Shown: positions 10,600 to 19,190 of the stretch, in pieces
Layout: the number at the start of each line of letters is the position of its first letter
Position numbering within the stretch: position 1 is the first letter of the stretch
From: Plasmodiophora brassicae
Taxonomy: Eukaryota; Endomyxa; Phytomyxea; Plasmodiophorida; Plasmodiophoridae
Reading direction: 5' to 3'
Assembly (NCBI GenBank): GCA_039704465.1
Contig: JASFAU010000010.1
Span: 806,001 to 870,000 of the forward strand
DNA length: 64,000 nucleotides
Notes under the pieces: model-generated
What the model was told of the DNA's origin: nothing
Seen by the model: only the letters and a program-made list of their open reading frames with translations
Databases searched by the model: none
Program-made: the position numbers and the translations under genes

Positions 10600-10902
10600 C
10601 GATTCGGTCGACTGCCGATACTTCTTCCACAACGCCCGCGTGATGAGGACGCTGAGACAAGTTACGCCGGCTATGATTGCCACCGTCCGGAGGGTGTCGG
10701 AGTATGCTGGTAGGTGGAGGTGGAGGTGTAGATGGAGATTGTGCTGAACCTCGACCTTGACTCGGGCGCCGTCCTTGGCAGCTCCGGCGACGGCTACGAG
10801 GCCGCCGCCGACGGCCGACATGCCCTGCTGCAGCGAGCGCGCCGCCGGCACAGAGACGATCCCGACGTCAGCATCCCGATACGGCAACACTGAATCGGCC
10901 AT
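10564..10902 (-). CDS. MADS-VLPYP family small membrane protein, copy A
   Basis: An uninterrupted frame of 112 residues from the ATG at 10902. The first 40 residues are nearly identical to the other copies (MADSVLPYRDADVGIVSVPA, GMSAVGGGLVAVAGAAKDG). A His/Leu/Val-rich segment (LHLHLHLHLPA) is followed by one hydrophobic helix TVAIIAGVTCLSVLITRAL near the C-terminus, suggesting a tail-anchored protein. The last 15 residues (after WKKY) are encoded by DNA derived from the BAG6 3' end, so this copy has an altered C-terminus compared with those at 13225 and 14527. It is divergently placed from the ROK kinase, 344 bases away. No known family is recognised. Confidence 0.7.
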   Translation of the reverse strand: MADSVLPYRDADVGIVSVPAARSLQQGMSAVGGGLVAVAGAAKDGARVKVEVQHNLHLHLHLHLPAYSDTLRTVAIIAGVTCLSVLITRALWKKYRQSTESSTARGTTPTQP

Positions 10903-11246
10903 TAGAACCAGTGATCGTGCGCATGAAAGGCGCGTGGTTCGCCGCCATCGCCAATGTCGCGCGAGATCTCCGAAATGCAGGACTTCGGCGCCAGTCCTGC
11001 CACTGACCAGTCGCCACGGGCGTACGGCACGCCATCCCATCGGCGCTGATCGCCCCAGTGGTGATCGGGGCCCTAAATTCCAGGTCGCACTGTACGCGTT
11101 CACTGCCGCGCAGTCCGCGGGGTCCAGGCAGGCGGCAGGCCGCCGCGCTATACAAGGCGCTCCACGCCATGGTGCGCACCCAACGACGAGTGGGTCGGCG
11201 GACGGGCATATCGGCGCCGCAAGTTGATGACACGTAGTGACATGAA
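10903..11246. promoter_or_regulatory. Shared upstream region between MADS-VLPYP copy A and the ROK kinase
   Basis: A 344-base divergent intergenic region. Most of it recurs in inverted orientation at 12926-13224, again directly upstream of an intact MADS-VLPYP gene, and a shorter part at 10264-10446. Retention of this segment with the intact copies makes it the likely promoter; no TATA box is evident. Confidence 0.5.
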
Positions 11247-12164
11247 ATGGTGGCCGCACCGTATCGGATCGGGGTCGACCTGGGCGGTACCAAGACCGAG
11301 GTCGTCGTGGTCGACGGCGCCGGGGTCGAGCACGTTCGCCGTCGAGTCCGTAGTGCACGCGACGCCTACGATGGGACGCTATCGGTCATCAGGGACCTGG
11401 TTGCCGACGCCGAACGCGACTGCCGGGCGGCGACGGGCGCCCCGATCGGTGTCGGCATACCCGGGTCGATCAGCAAGCGCACGGGCCGCGTCAAGAACGC
11501 CAACTCGACGTGGCTGAACCGGCGGCCGCTCGCTGCCGACCTGAAGGCGTTGTTCCCCGGACGGGACGTCGTCGTTGCGAACGACGCGAACTGCCTGGCG
11601 TTGAGTGAGGCGACAGACGGGGCCGGCGCTGGATACGATCTCGTATTCGCTGCCATTCTGGGTACAGGATGCGGTGCCGGCCTAGCGTACCGACGACAGG
11701 TACTGCCGGGCGCCAACGGTGTCGCTGGCGAATGGGGCCATAACCCGTTGCCATGGGACGACGACGCCGTTCCCCGCCAATGCTACTGTGGGCGCACGAA
11801 TTGCATTGAAATGTTCCTGTCGGGACCAGCCCTGACAGAAACGTACGCCACGATGACGGCTGGCGCTCGCCTGTCCGCTAAGGACATTGTCCAACTGGCA
11901 GACGATCGCCCAGACTGCGACGCTGGACGAGCGCTGGACGCGTACCTGGACGCACTGACCAAGTCTCTGGCATCGGTGATCAACGTGGTCGACCCGGACG
12001 CGATCGTCCTGGGTGGTGGCATGTCCAATTGCAGAGCGATCTACGATCGGGTGCCGGCCAGCCTCGAGCGGTTCGTGTTCGGCGGCGAATGTGAGACCCC
12101 GGTGCGACCTGCCCGGCATGGTGATTCCAGTGGCGTTCGTGGAGCCGCATGGTTGAACCCGTAG
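11247..12164 (+). CDS. ROK-family sugar kinase (bacterial type)
   Basis: An intronless 305-residue frame. The N-terminal phosphate loop is RIGVDLGGTKTEVVVVDG; next come GVGIPGSIS with RVKNANSTWLN, the sugar-binding NDANCLALSEA, ATP loop ILGTGCGAGLAY, GVAGEWGHNPLPW with the catalytic-region E and H, and the ROK zinc motif CYCGRTNCIEMFLSG. The order and length match bacterial fructokinase/N-acetylhexosamine kinases; the exact sugar cannot be read from the sequence. Lack of introns in an intron-rich region and closeness to the bacterial consensus suggest horizontal acquisition. The C-terminus (RHGDSSGVRGAAWL) matches the family's usual end. Fragments of this gene are scattered through 12.4-15.2 kb. 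Confidence 0.9.
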   Translation: MVAAPYRIGVDLGGTKTEVVVVDGAGVEHVRRRVRSARDAYDGTLSVIRDLVADAERDCRAATGAPIGVGIPGSISKRTGRVKNANSTWLNRRPLAADLKALFPGRDVVVANDANCLALSEATDGAGAGYDLVFAAILGTGCGAGLAYRRQVLPGANGVAGEWGHNPLPWDDDAVPRQCYCGRTNCIEMFLSGPALTETYATMTAGARLSAKDIVQLADDRPDCDAGRALDAYLDALTKSLASVINVVDPDAIVLGGGMSNCRAIYDRVPASLERFVFGGECETPVRPARHGDSSGVRGAAWLNP

Positions 12165-12734
12165 TAGGACGAACAATATACAATGCGAATGGCTCACAGA
12201 TGAAATGTACGTGGAAAGCGGTCACGGTTGCGTGCCGTTGTTCGTGTCGCTCCTCTTGCCGTCGACGAATCGGTCGCGAATCGGCCCGCCTCGAAGTCGG
12301 GACGTTGACGACGCGCTCGCGGCCGGCACCGCATCATTTATCCACAATCGCAGCGAATAACGAGACTATGTCCACAGTGGCAGGCCTGACATCGAAGTCC
12401 TGCACTCCCGGGCGATAAACGGTGCCGCTGGCGAATGGCGCCATAACCCGTTGCCATGGGACGACGTCGCCGCTTCCCGCCCGTGCTACTCTGTGCTCAT
12501 GGTGTGTGTGTGTGTTTGTGTGTGAACGTAGCGCTGCTGCGTCCTGCGTATGGAACCGTCTGTATTATACGCTGTATTATACACACCTGTATAATACGCG
12601 TATAATACACATTTCATCGCCGGAGAGTGTATACTACAAATCCATAGTCCTGCGGCCTGAACCCGCGGACAGCAGCTGGGCAGCGAACGCGCGCGCGTGT
12701 ACAGTGCGACCTGGAATTTAGGGGCCCCGACCAC
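12165..12734. other. Mosaic of fragments and low-complexity DNA
   Basis: Contains, in order, a copy of the BAG6 3' end (about 12233-12330, matching 15233-15330), a piece like the MADS-VLPYP upstream region (about 12385-12415), a 75-base fragment of the ROK kinase around the GEWGHNPLPW codons (12419-12492), a TG-rich microsatellite (about 12498-12526) and an AT-rich TATTATAC/TATAATAC array (12558-12612). No intact gene. Confidence 0.8.
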
Positions 12735-12925
12735 CACTGGCGAGGCTACGGGATGCCCGGCAGTCGCGTTCCGTTGGCAACCAGATCCCTGATGACCGAT
12801 AGCGTCCCATCGTAGGCGTCGCGTGCACTAGGGACTCGACGGCGAACGTGCTCGACCCCGGCGCCGTCGACCACGGTCTTGGTACCGCCCAGGTCGACCC
12901 CGGTGCGGCCACCATATCATGTCAC
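12735..12925 (-). pseudogene. ROK kinase 5' fragment, inverted
   Basis: Read on the minus strand it matches 11247-11440 of the intact kinase, with small deletions that break the frame after the start (for example in the GVDLGGTK region). It joins, head to head, the copied upstream region and the MADS-VLPYP gene at 13225, reproducing the original divergent arrangement in inverted orientation. Confidence 0.8.
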
Positions 12926-13224
12926 TGCGTGTCATCCACTTGCGACGTCGATGTGCCCGTCCGCCGACCCACTCGTCGTCGGGTGCTCACCATGAGCGCC
13001 TGCCTGGACCCGCGGACAGCACGGCGGTGAACGCGTACAGTGCGACCTGGAGTTTAGGGCCCCGAACACCACTGGGGCGAGAGCTGACGGGATGGCGTGC
13101 CGTACGCCCGATGCGGCTGGTCAGTGGCAGGACTGGCACTGAAGTCCTGCATTTCGGAGATGTCGCGTGACATTGGCGATGGCGGCGAACCACGCGCCTT
13201 TCATGCGCAGCACCATAGGTGCTA

Positions 13225-13485
13225 ATGGCCGATTCAGTGTTGCCGTATCCGGATGCTGACGTCGGGATCGTCTCAGAGCCGGCGGCGCGCTCGCTGCAGG
13301 AAGGGATGTCGGCCGTCGGCGGCGGCCTTGTTGCCATCGCGGATTCTGTCAAGGGTGGCGTCCGCATTGACCTACACCTGCAACTACCACCGGCGAAAGA
13401 AACTTTGTGCATGGCAGCGATCATCGCCGGGGTTACCCTGCTCTACGTCATAATCTCGCGCTCAGTGACGAAGACGTATGACTAA
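13225..13485 (+). CDS. MADS-VLPYP family small membrane protein, copy B
   Basis: 86 residues, intronless. MADSVLPYPDADVGIVSEPA is followed by an amphipathic glycine/alanine segment (GMSAVGGGLVAIADSVKGGV), a short polar-hydrophobic stretch (RIDLHLQLPPAKETL) and a C-terminal hydrophobic helix AAIIAGVTLLYVIISRSV with a short tail TKTYD. There is no signal peptide; a tail anchor in an internal membrane is the simplest reading. This copy ends normally and is preceded by the conserved upstream region, so it may be the best functional member. Confidence 0.7.
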   Translation: MADSVLPYPDADVGIVSEPAARSLQEGMSAVGGGLVAIADSVKGGVRIDLHLQLPPAKETLCMAAIIAGVTLLYVIISRSVTKTYD

Positions 13486-13579
13486 ACGGAACTGTCCAGC
13501 TTTCCTTCTGATCGTCGTCCCGCGTCCCGGCACAGCTGCCGCTATCAGGCACCAGTTAAAATCGTCGCCGTCCAGGCCT

Positions 13580-13850
13580 TGCACGAATTGCAATGAAACG
13601 TTCCTGTCGGGACCACTGTCAGAAACGTACGCCACGATGACGGCTGGCGCTCCCCTGTCCGCTAAGGACTTTGTTCAACTGGCAGACGATCGCCCAGACA
13701 GCGACGCTGGACGAGCGCTGGACGCACTGACCAAGTCTTTGGCATCGGTGGTCAACGTGGTCGACTCGGACGCGATCGTCCTGGGTTGTGGCGTGTCCAA
13801 TTGCACAGCGATCTACGATCGAGTGCCGGCCAGCCTCGCGCGGTTCGTGT
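13580..13850 (+). pseudogene. ROK kinase 3'-half fragment
   Basis: Direct copy of about 11795-12080 of the kinase: NETFLSGP, AKDFVQLADDRPDSDAGRAL, VVNVVDSDAIVLG. Small deletions have removed a few codons but kept the frame; the catalytic N-terminal half is absent. It runs directly into the broken MADS-VLPYP copy at 13854. Confidence 0.85.
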
Positions 13851-13853
13851 TTC

Positions 13854-14106
13854 TTGCCATATCCGGATGTTGACGTCGGAATCGTTTCCGAGCCGGCGGC
13901 ACAGGCGCTCAAAGACGGCATGGTACGTGGGCGTCGGCGGCGGCCTCGTTGCCATGGCCGAAGCACTCAAAGGCGGCGTTTGCGTTGACGTCGACGTTCA
14001 GCTGCACTTCCCACCGGTCAAGGAGACGGTGGTGTTCAGGGCCGCGATAGTCACCACGGCTGCAGTTGTCTACGGCGTCGTTTCTCGGGTTCTGTTCAAG
14101 AAGTAA
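13854..14106 (+). pseudogene. Broken MADS-VLPYP copy in palindrome 3
   Basis: Lacks the MADSV start, which is replaced by ROK kinase sequence, and has a frame change after ALKDGMV; the C-terminal part (GGLVAMAEALKGGVCVDV and the membrane helix to SRVLFKK) is intact in another frame. It mirrors the intact copy at 14527-14790. Confidence 0.75.
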
Positions 14107-14775
14107 AAGAGCTGAGCTTTCCTTCTGGCCATCGTTCCGCTTCCCGGCGCAGCCACGCACACGACCGCTGACGTCCGTCGCCAGTTAGCATTGTCGCCCG
14201 CGTCTTGGCCGTCTCGCCGTCCAGGTGCTCCAACATCACCACCTCAAAACAATTTGGTCCGTCGTCATTCTTGTCAGGCTTTGCGAGTCGGTGGATGCGC
14301 TGGCGAATGGGAGCCTCAAGAGCGGCAATCTCATAAGAATGACGGTGGACCAAATTCTCTTGAGGTACTGTGGTGACGTTGGAGCACCTGGACGGCGAGA
14401 CGGCCAAGATGCGGGCCGGTCGACCAGGATCGACCGGCGACAGTTTAACTGGCGACGGACGTCAGCGGCCGTGTGTGTGGCTGCGCCGGGAAGCGGAACG
14501 ATGGCCAGAAGGAAAGCTCAGCTCTTTTACTTCTTGAACAGAACCCGAGAAACGACGCCGTAGACAACTGCAGCCGTGGTGACTATCGTGGCCATGAACA
14601 CCACTGTCTCCTTGACCGGTGGGAAGTGCAGCTGAACGTCGACGTCAACGCAAACGCCACCTTTGAGTGCTTCGGCCATGGCAACGAGTCCGCCGCCGAC
14701 GGCCACCATGCCGTCTTTGAGCGCCTGTGCCGCCGGCTCGGAAACGATTCCGACGCCAGCATCTGGATACGGCAA
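13854..14775. repeat. Inverted duplication (palindrome 3), arms 13854-14274 and 14333-14775
   Basis: The largest palindrome by arm length (about 420-440 bases) with a 58-base spacer. Both arms hold a MADS-VLPYP gene from the YPD motif to beyond its stop, plus about 170 bases of 3' flank. Arms are about 97-98% identical, with differences at several codons and indels near the centre (AATTTGGTCC present in both). Confidence 0.9.
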
Positions 14776-14790
14776 CACCGAATCGGCCAT
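14527..14790 (-). CDS. MADS-VLPYP family small membrane protein, copy C
   Basis: 87 residues from the ATG at 14790. Same layout as copy B: MADSVLPYPDAGVGIVSEPA, GMVAVGGGLVAMAEALKGG, DVQLHFPPVKETV, then hydrophobic helix MATIVTTAAVVYGVVSRVLF ending KK. The terminal dilysine-like tail could act in ER retention if the C-terminus is cytosolic; this is speculative. It shares only the first 45 residues closely with copy B and diverges in the helix, so the copies are not all recent. Confidence 0.7.
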   Translation of the reverse strand: MADSVLPYPDAGVGIVSEPAAQALKDGMVAVGGGLVAMAEALKGGVCVDVDVQLHFPPVKETVVFMATIVTTAAVVYGVVSRVLFKK

Positions 14791-15009
14791 TACAACCAGT
14801 GATCGTGCGCATAAACGAGGCATGGTTGTCCGCCATCGTCACGCACGCACGAGATCGAATGGAGGATTTCGATGCCAGCGCTCTCCCATCAAGCCCTCAC
14901 GGGCATACCCCCTGTCCCCCTTCCCATCGGCCCTCGCCAGTGGTGATCGGGGCCCTAAATTCCAGGTCGCACTGTACAGACGCGCTTGCGTTCGCTGCCG
15001 TGCTGTCCG

Positions 15010-15165
15010 CGGGTCCAGACCGCAGTGTCCAATTGCAGAGCGATCTACGATCGTCGGGTGCCGGCCAGCCTCGAGCGGTTCGTGCTCGGCGACGAATGTG
15101 AGACCCCGGTGCGACGGGCCCGGCATGGTGATTCCAGGGGCGTTCGGGGAGCCGCGCATGGCTGG
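15010..15165 (+). pseudogene. ROK kinase 3'-end fragment
   Basis: Matches about 12020-12160 of the kinase (SNCRAIYDR, VPASLERFV, ECETPVR) with a frame-breaking insertion near TACGATCGTCGG. It lies tail to tail with the BAG6 3' end, the same neighbour relation that the fragments at 12165-12330 preserve, which suggests this is a relic of an ancestral ROK-BAG6 order. Confidence 0.8.
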
Positions 15166-15221
15166 CAGGACCAGAAACATACAATGCCAACGTCTCACAG
15201 ATGAATTATACGTGGGAGCGG

Positions 15222-17709
15222 TCACGGTTGTGTGCCGTTGTTCGTGTCGTTCCTCTTGCCGTCGACGATCCGGTCGCGAATCGCCGGGAATCGGTCCGCC
15301 TCGAAGTCGGGATCGTTGAGGACGCGCTCGCGCAGATCGGCGATCAGCTGGGAGCGGTACGCGCGTTCGAGTTCGTCGGTGACGTTACCAGGCTGGCCGC
15401 CAGCACGTTCCACCTGCCGTTCCAGACTGGCTCGCGTGTTCGCCGGCTTATTGCGTTCAGCACGACGCGATTCGGCCAGCTTGCGCCGCTTGCTGTCGTG
15501 GCCTTCGCTGTACGAGTCGCTGAACGGGCGCTGCGGCTCCATGCACCTCTGCAGAGCGGCGTCGCGGTCGATGGTCCGCTGCCATTCCTCAGCGACGTCG
15601 CTGGGCAATTCCCGCATCCAGCGTTCGGTGCCGGATGTGTCCCGCTCGAGCGCCCGTTGCTCCAGGAACCTGGTGTGTGTCCGCATCATCATGGTGGCGA
15701 TGGCGCCGCTCGCCATCGTTGACAGGAACGAGAACTCGGGGCCGAGCGATGAGACGCCTTCGGAAACGACACCGCGAAGAAGGGTGCCGACCGACGTCGT
15801 GCCGTCGTCGAACAGCTGCGACGCCATGTCGACCCATTCACCGACCGCCATTGCCACAGCGGTCTGTAGCGGCTCGGCGAACGGTCGGCTGGGGCCAGGT
15901 TCTGACATGATCAGGTTGACGATGCCCCGAACGTGAGGATGGATCAGGTCGAACGACGTCTCGGCCAGTTCAGCATTGGGTCGCAGGTGGGACGCGACAG
16001 GCGCCAGCGCCGTCTCGCTGGACAGGTACCCAACCAGCCATGCCGTCAGCTCGTCGGTCAGCTGGCGGCGAGACGCGGGCGTATCGGACCCAGACAGGCC
16101 GTGCTGAAAGAGCTCCTCGCGCAGCTCGCCGTGAAGGGGCTGAAGGGCAGACCAGTTTCCGGAGAACATCGCGAACAGGTCGGGCATCTGCAGACGGGAC
16201 ATGACGCGCGACAGAATGGATTCCACCGGCGACATCTCCTGCGATTCGTCGTGCGATGCAGCCGCCTGCGATGGCATCAACGATGCGGCCAGCTCTGCCA
16301 GGCTGCCACCACCTGAACCCGAGCCAGACGACCCCAGGATCGATGAGACCATCGGCATGAGCTGGGCCATAATATCAACGGCGGGAGCGACGTTAGATGC
16401 GGGCGCACTGGACGATGATGACGGGTGAGGGCGGGCAGGGCTTGGGCTCCGGGGACGACGGTTCGTCGCAGACGGAGGTTGCTGCGGGGCCGCAGAAGGC
16501 GGGGGCGGCGCGTTTCCCTGCTGATCCGACCGTTCCGGTGGTCGTGACGCGTTCTGGGCACGGGAGATCATGCCGGTAACAGACTGGAGCATGCCCTGCA
16601 GATCAATCGCAGGCGCGCCCGATGCGGAACTTGACGACTGCTGAAGAGACGAGCCCAGAGCGGCGAACGCATCTGGAAGGTTGACGACAAACGGCGGGAT
16701 GGACGGGTGCGATGACGACGATGACGCATTGAAGGTAATGGATTCCCGGCCAGGCGCGGTGCCCAAACGTGTACCAGACAGGGCAGACGCCAAGGTGGAC
16801 AGCGGACCCACCATCTGACTCAGTGCCAGGCCAATCTGGGCGGATTGTTGCTCGGTATTGGCTCGCAGAGTGGGGTCCGTTGCCTGCGATGGGCGCTGAA
16901 GCACTGGCTGCACGTCCTCTAGCATCTGCATCAGGCGGGCCAACAGGGCATGGACCTGCGCCGTCATCTGGCCCAGCGATGGGACGTCGTTCGCGAGACG
17001 AAGGTCGATAACGGCGCTGGGCAACGCAACCGTCCCAGCGACCGTGTTCAGCTGTTGGCGGATCGCGTCGATCGATGCGAGGGCGGGTGTCGCAGCAGGT
17101 ACAGGCTGGCGTTGAGGTTGTTGTCGGTGTTGTTGTTGCTGTTGTGAAGATGGTTGTTGTTGTTGCTGTTGCGCAGGCGTCGGTATCGGCGGTTGCGATG
17201 GCTGAGGAATGGGAACGGCACCAAGAGCAATGCCGCCGTCGACGAGGCCGACTCCCGACGAAATCGACGACAGCATGCGGTTGACAATCATGTTGAAGTC
17301 TGGAAGCGCCTGACCACGACGTGTTTCAGTCTAAACATTGACGGGCAATGCGACGTGTTTATACCTCTCCGTCGCCAATGTTCACAGTGGACACGAAAAC
17401 GCCACTGTTCGCGGCTGGCATACCCTGTTGCGCCTGCTGTTGCTGCTGCGGGGGTTCGGTGGCGGGTGCTTCCGATGGGGCATCGTCGGGTCGGACGACC
17501 AGATGCACGACGGAATCGGACGCGACGCCGTACTCGGCCAGCAGGTGGCCGTCCTTCAGGACCTTGCCGCGGAATATGATTCGCTGACGCTCGGGCGGCG
17601 TGCCATTCGCCTCGGCCACCGCCGATTTCAAGGCGTCGACGGGCGTCGACGGGTCGACCTCCAGGTCCACCTGGAACTGCCCGCCGTTCAGCGTCTTGAC
17701 GAGCACCAT
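15222..17709 (-). CDS. BAG6: BAG6/Scythe-like ubiquitin-domain chaperone
   Basis: Exon 1 (17709-17365) encodes a ubiquitin-like domain: MVLVKTLNGGQFQVDLEV, then DALKSAVAEANGTPPERQRI and FRGKVLKDGHLLAEYGV. A 55-base intron (17310-17364, phase 0) leads to exon 2 (17309-15222); the total is 810 residues. After a Gln/Pro-rich run come the conserved helical region (LANDVPSLGQMTAQVHALLARL) and, near the C-terminus, LPSDVAEEWQRTIDRDAALQ with PFSDSYSEGHDSKRRKL, close to the BAG-similar end and nuclear signal of BAG6. BAG6 holds exposed hydrophobic segments for tail-anchored protein insertion and degradation. Neighbouring tail-anchored-like genes are probably coincidental. The sequence CAA/CAG run at 17105-17175 is polyglutamine. 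Confidence 0.85.
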
Positions 17710-18145
17710 CGGCGGGGAATGCGACGCGGACTTTGCCGCGCGCTCTGCAAACAATGGACCTATCCGGAATACATACCTATTCGCCAGCCGGCCGCAGAAC
17801 AACATCGTGTCGCAATCGCGATGCCGCTGACCTCGTCGAACCGCGTCCGAATCGCGTTGCTGGTTTGCACCTCTGTCTGGCTGCCGGCGACCTCCGGGAC
17901 GCCCCCTGCCCAGCAAGCACAGGCCTGATCTAGTGGGCGTCCTTCATGTCGACGATGTACGACGTCGCTGATGTCAAAGCAGACCATCAAAGGCAGAACC
18001 ACGGGTCGTGAACGCCTGCAGCGATTGCAACATGAGGTTCCCGGTGATCGGAACGCGACATCTTCCTAGAGGCGGTCCATCAGGCTCCAGACCATGGCTG
18101 ATGGCGCCCACTTCGGTACTGAGCTGGATAATGGGTTTAATCGCA
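17710..18145. other. Intergenic, no supported gene
   Basis: Upstream of BAG6 and downstream of the thioredoxin-like gene. Open frames on both strands are shadows without domains or splice support. Confidence 0.5.
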
Positions 18146-18830
18146 TCAGTGCGACTGCTGATGTCGCAGGATGGCATCGACGAGTTCCGGTTTCTCAGAC
18201 AGGCCGCGGTAGTCGACGTGAGCGAATGCCAGGATGCGTTTGAGGTCGTTGGCGCGCATGGCCATCAGGTCTTGGCGTGTTTTCCCGGTGACGTCCAGGG
18301 ATCTGTGCTGGTCCAGGGCCTTGAGGGCATCTTCGACGGCGCTGTCCAGTTCGCTGTTGCCCGGGTGGCCGTTCCAGACCACCTGCCCGAGATGGTTGAT
18401 GAGGAACGCGGCAGGAATGCCAGAACAGCGGAACGCCTTCATGTACTGATCCGTAACGCCTGCCCGGTCACAGGCAACCCGGTATTCAATCGACGACCCC
18501 GAGATGAACGAACGTGCAGCATTTTCGTCTTCGTTCGTGACGCCAAGTACGACCAGCCCTAGCTCGCGATACTTGGCCTGCAGGGAATTCTACAAACGGC
18601 GGCGTCATCGTTAACAACGACGACGCAGAGTTCGCCAGGCGCGGCATCCCTACGAGGTGCGGCACTGACTTGCGACAGGGCGGGCACCATGATGCGAACC
18701 GCTCCAGCAGGAGGACGCCGCGCCCCTTGACGTCGACCTCGATGGAGACGGGATCGCCTGATACGAACGACAACCCGTCGATGGCGAACGCCTCCATATT
18801 CGGCGAAACAATGTGCGCGCGTCGAACCAT
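18146..18830 (-). CDS. Thioredoxin/TlpA-like protein with C-terminal SAP-like domain
   Basis: Exons 18830-18654 and 18589-18146, joined over a 64-base intron (phase 0), give 206 residues. The thioredoxin-like fold has VLLLERFASWCPPCRKSVPH (CxxC redox site), VVLGVTNEDE, and GIPAAFLINHLGQVVWNGHP with the cis-proline region. Residues 165-205 (MRANDLKRILAFAHVDYRGL, then SEKPELVDAIL) match the SAP/ARMET-C pattern of two helices with a turn. TlpA-type proteins reduce or read out disulfides; a SAP-type tail is not usual there. No signal peptide is seen at MVRRAHIVSP, so a cytosolic or organellar location is open. Confidence 0.8.
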
Positions 18831-19190
18831 CCACACAGCTTATTGTACATCCTGCAACACTGATACGACGCTGACTGACACACACACACACACAGCTGCG
18901 ACGTCGTGGAACTACCAGCCGAACGGTTTCATTCAGTACGGATCGCTTGCACGCGTCTGGGCGAATTTCGTCAGCGCCATCGCCTGGGGGACGAGCGTCG
19001 ACGGCGACGCGGGGACGGAGAACGCCTGTAACGCGGAGGGGAACGCGAACGCTTGCGGTATCGTGGGCCGGGACGGCGCCGAGAATCTAGGGACGGGCTT
19101 CGTCTGCGATGGTACGACGATACCTCCTCGTCCTCCTCGATTTCGCCAGACGTGTCCGAATCTTCCGCTGCGATCTGAACGGCGATAACG
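18831..19190. other. Intergenic with a CA microsatellite
   Basis: A (CA)n tract at about 18878-18894 follows the thioredoxin-like gene start. A plus-strand open frame covers the region but has no domain. Probably promoter and 3' flank only. Confidence 0.5.

Larger units (their letters stand above)
10264..11085. repeat. Inverted duplication (palindrome 2), arms 10264-10550 and 10799-11085
   Basis: Two 287-base arms in opposite orientation differ at about three positions before 10540. Each arm carries the upstream region and the first 35 or so codons of a MADS-VLPYP gene. The 248-base spacer holds the 3' part of the right-arm gene and a short fragment of the BAG6 3' end. Confidence 0.9.

Noticed and set aside
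15222..17284. Long plus-strand open frames antisense to BAG6 (for example 15232-15936)
   Set aside because: Products are Arg/Ser/Pro-rich, have no motifs, and mirror the codon structure of the well-supported BAG6 exon; typical of GC-rich antisense.
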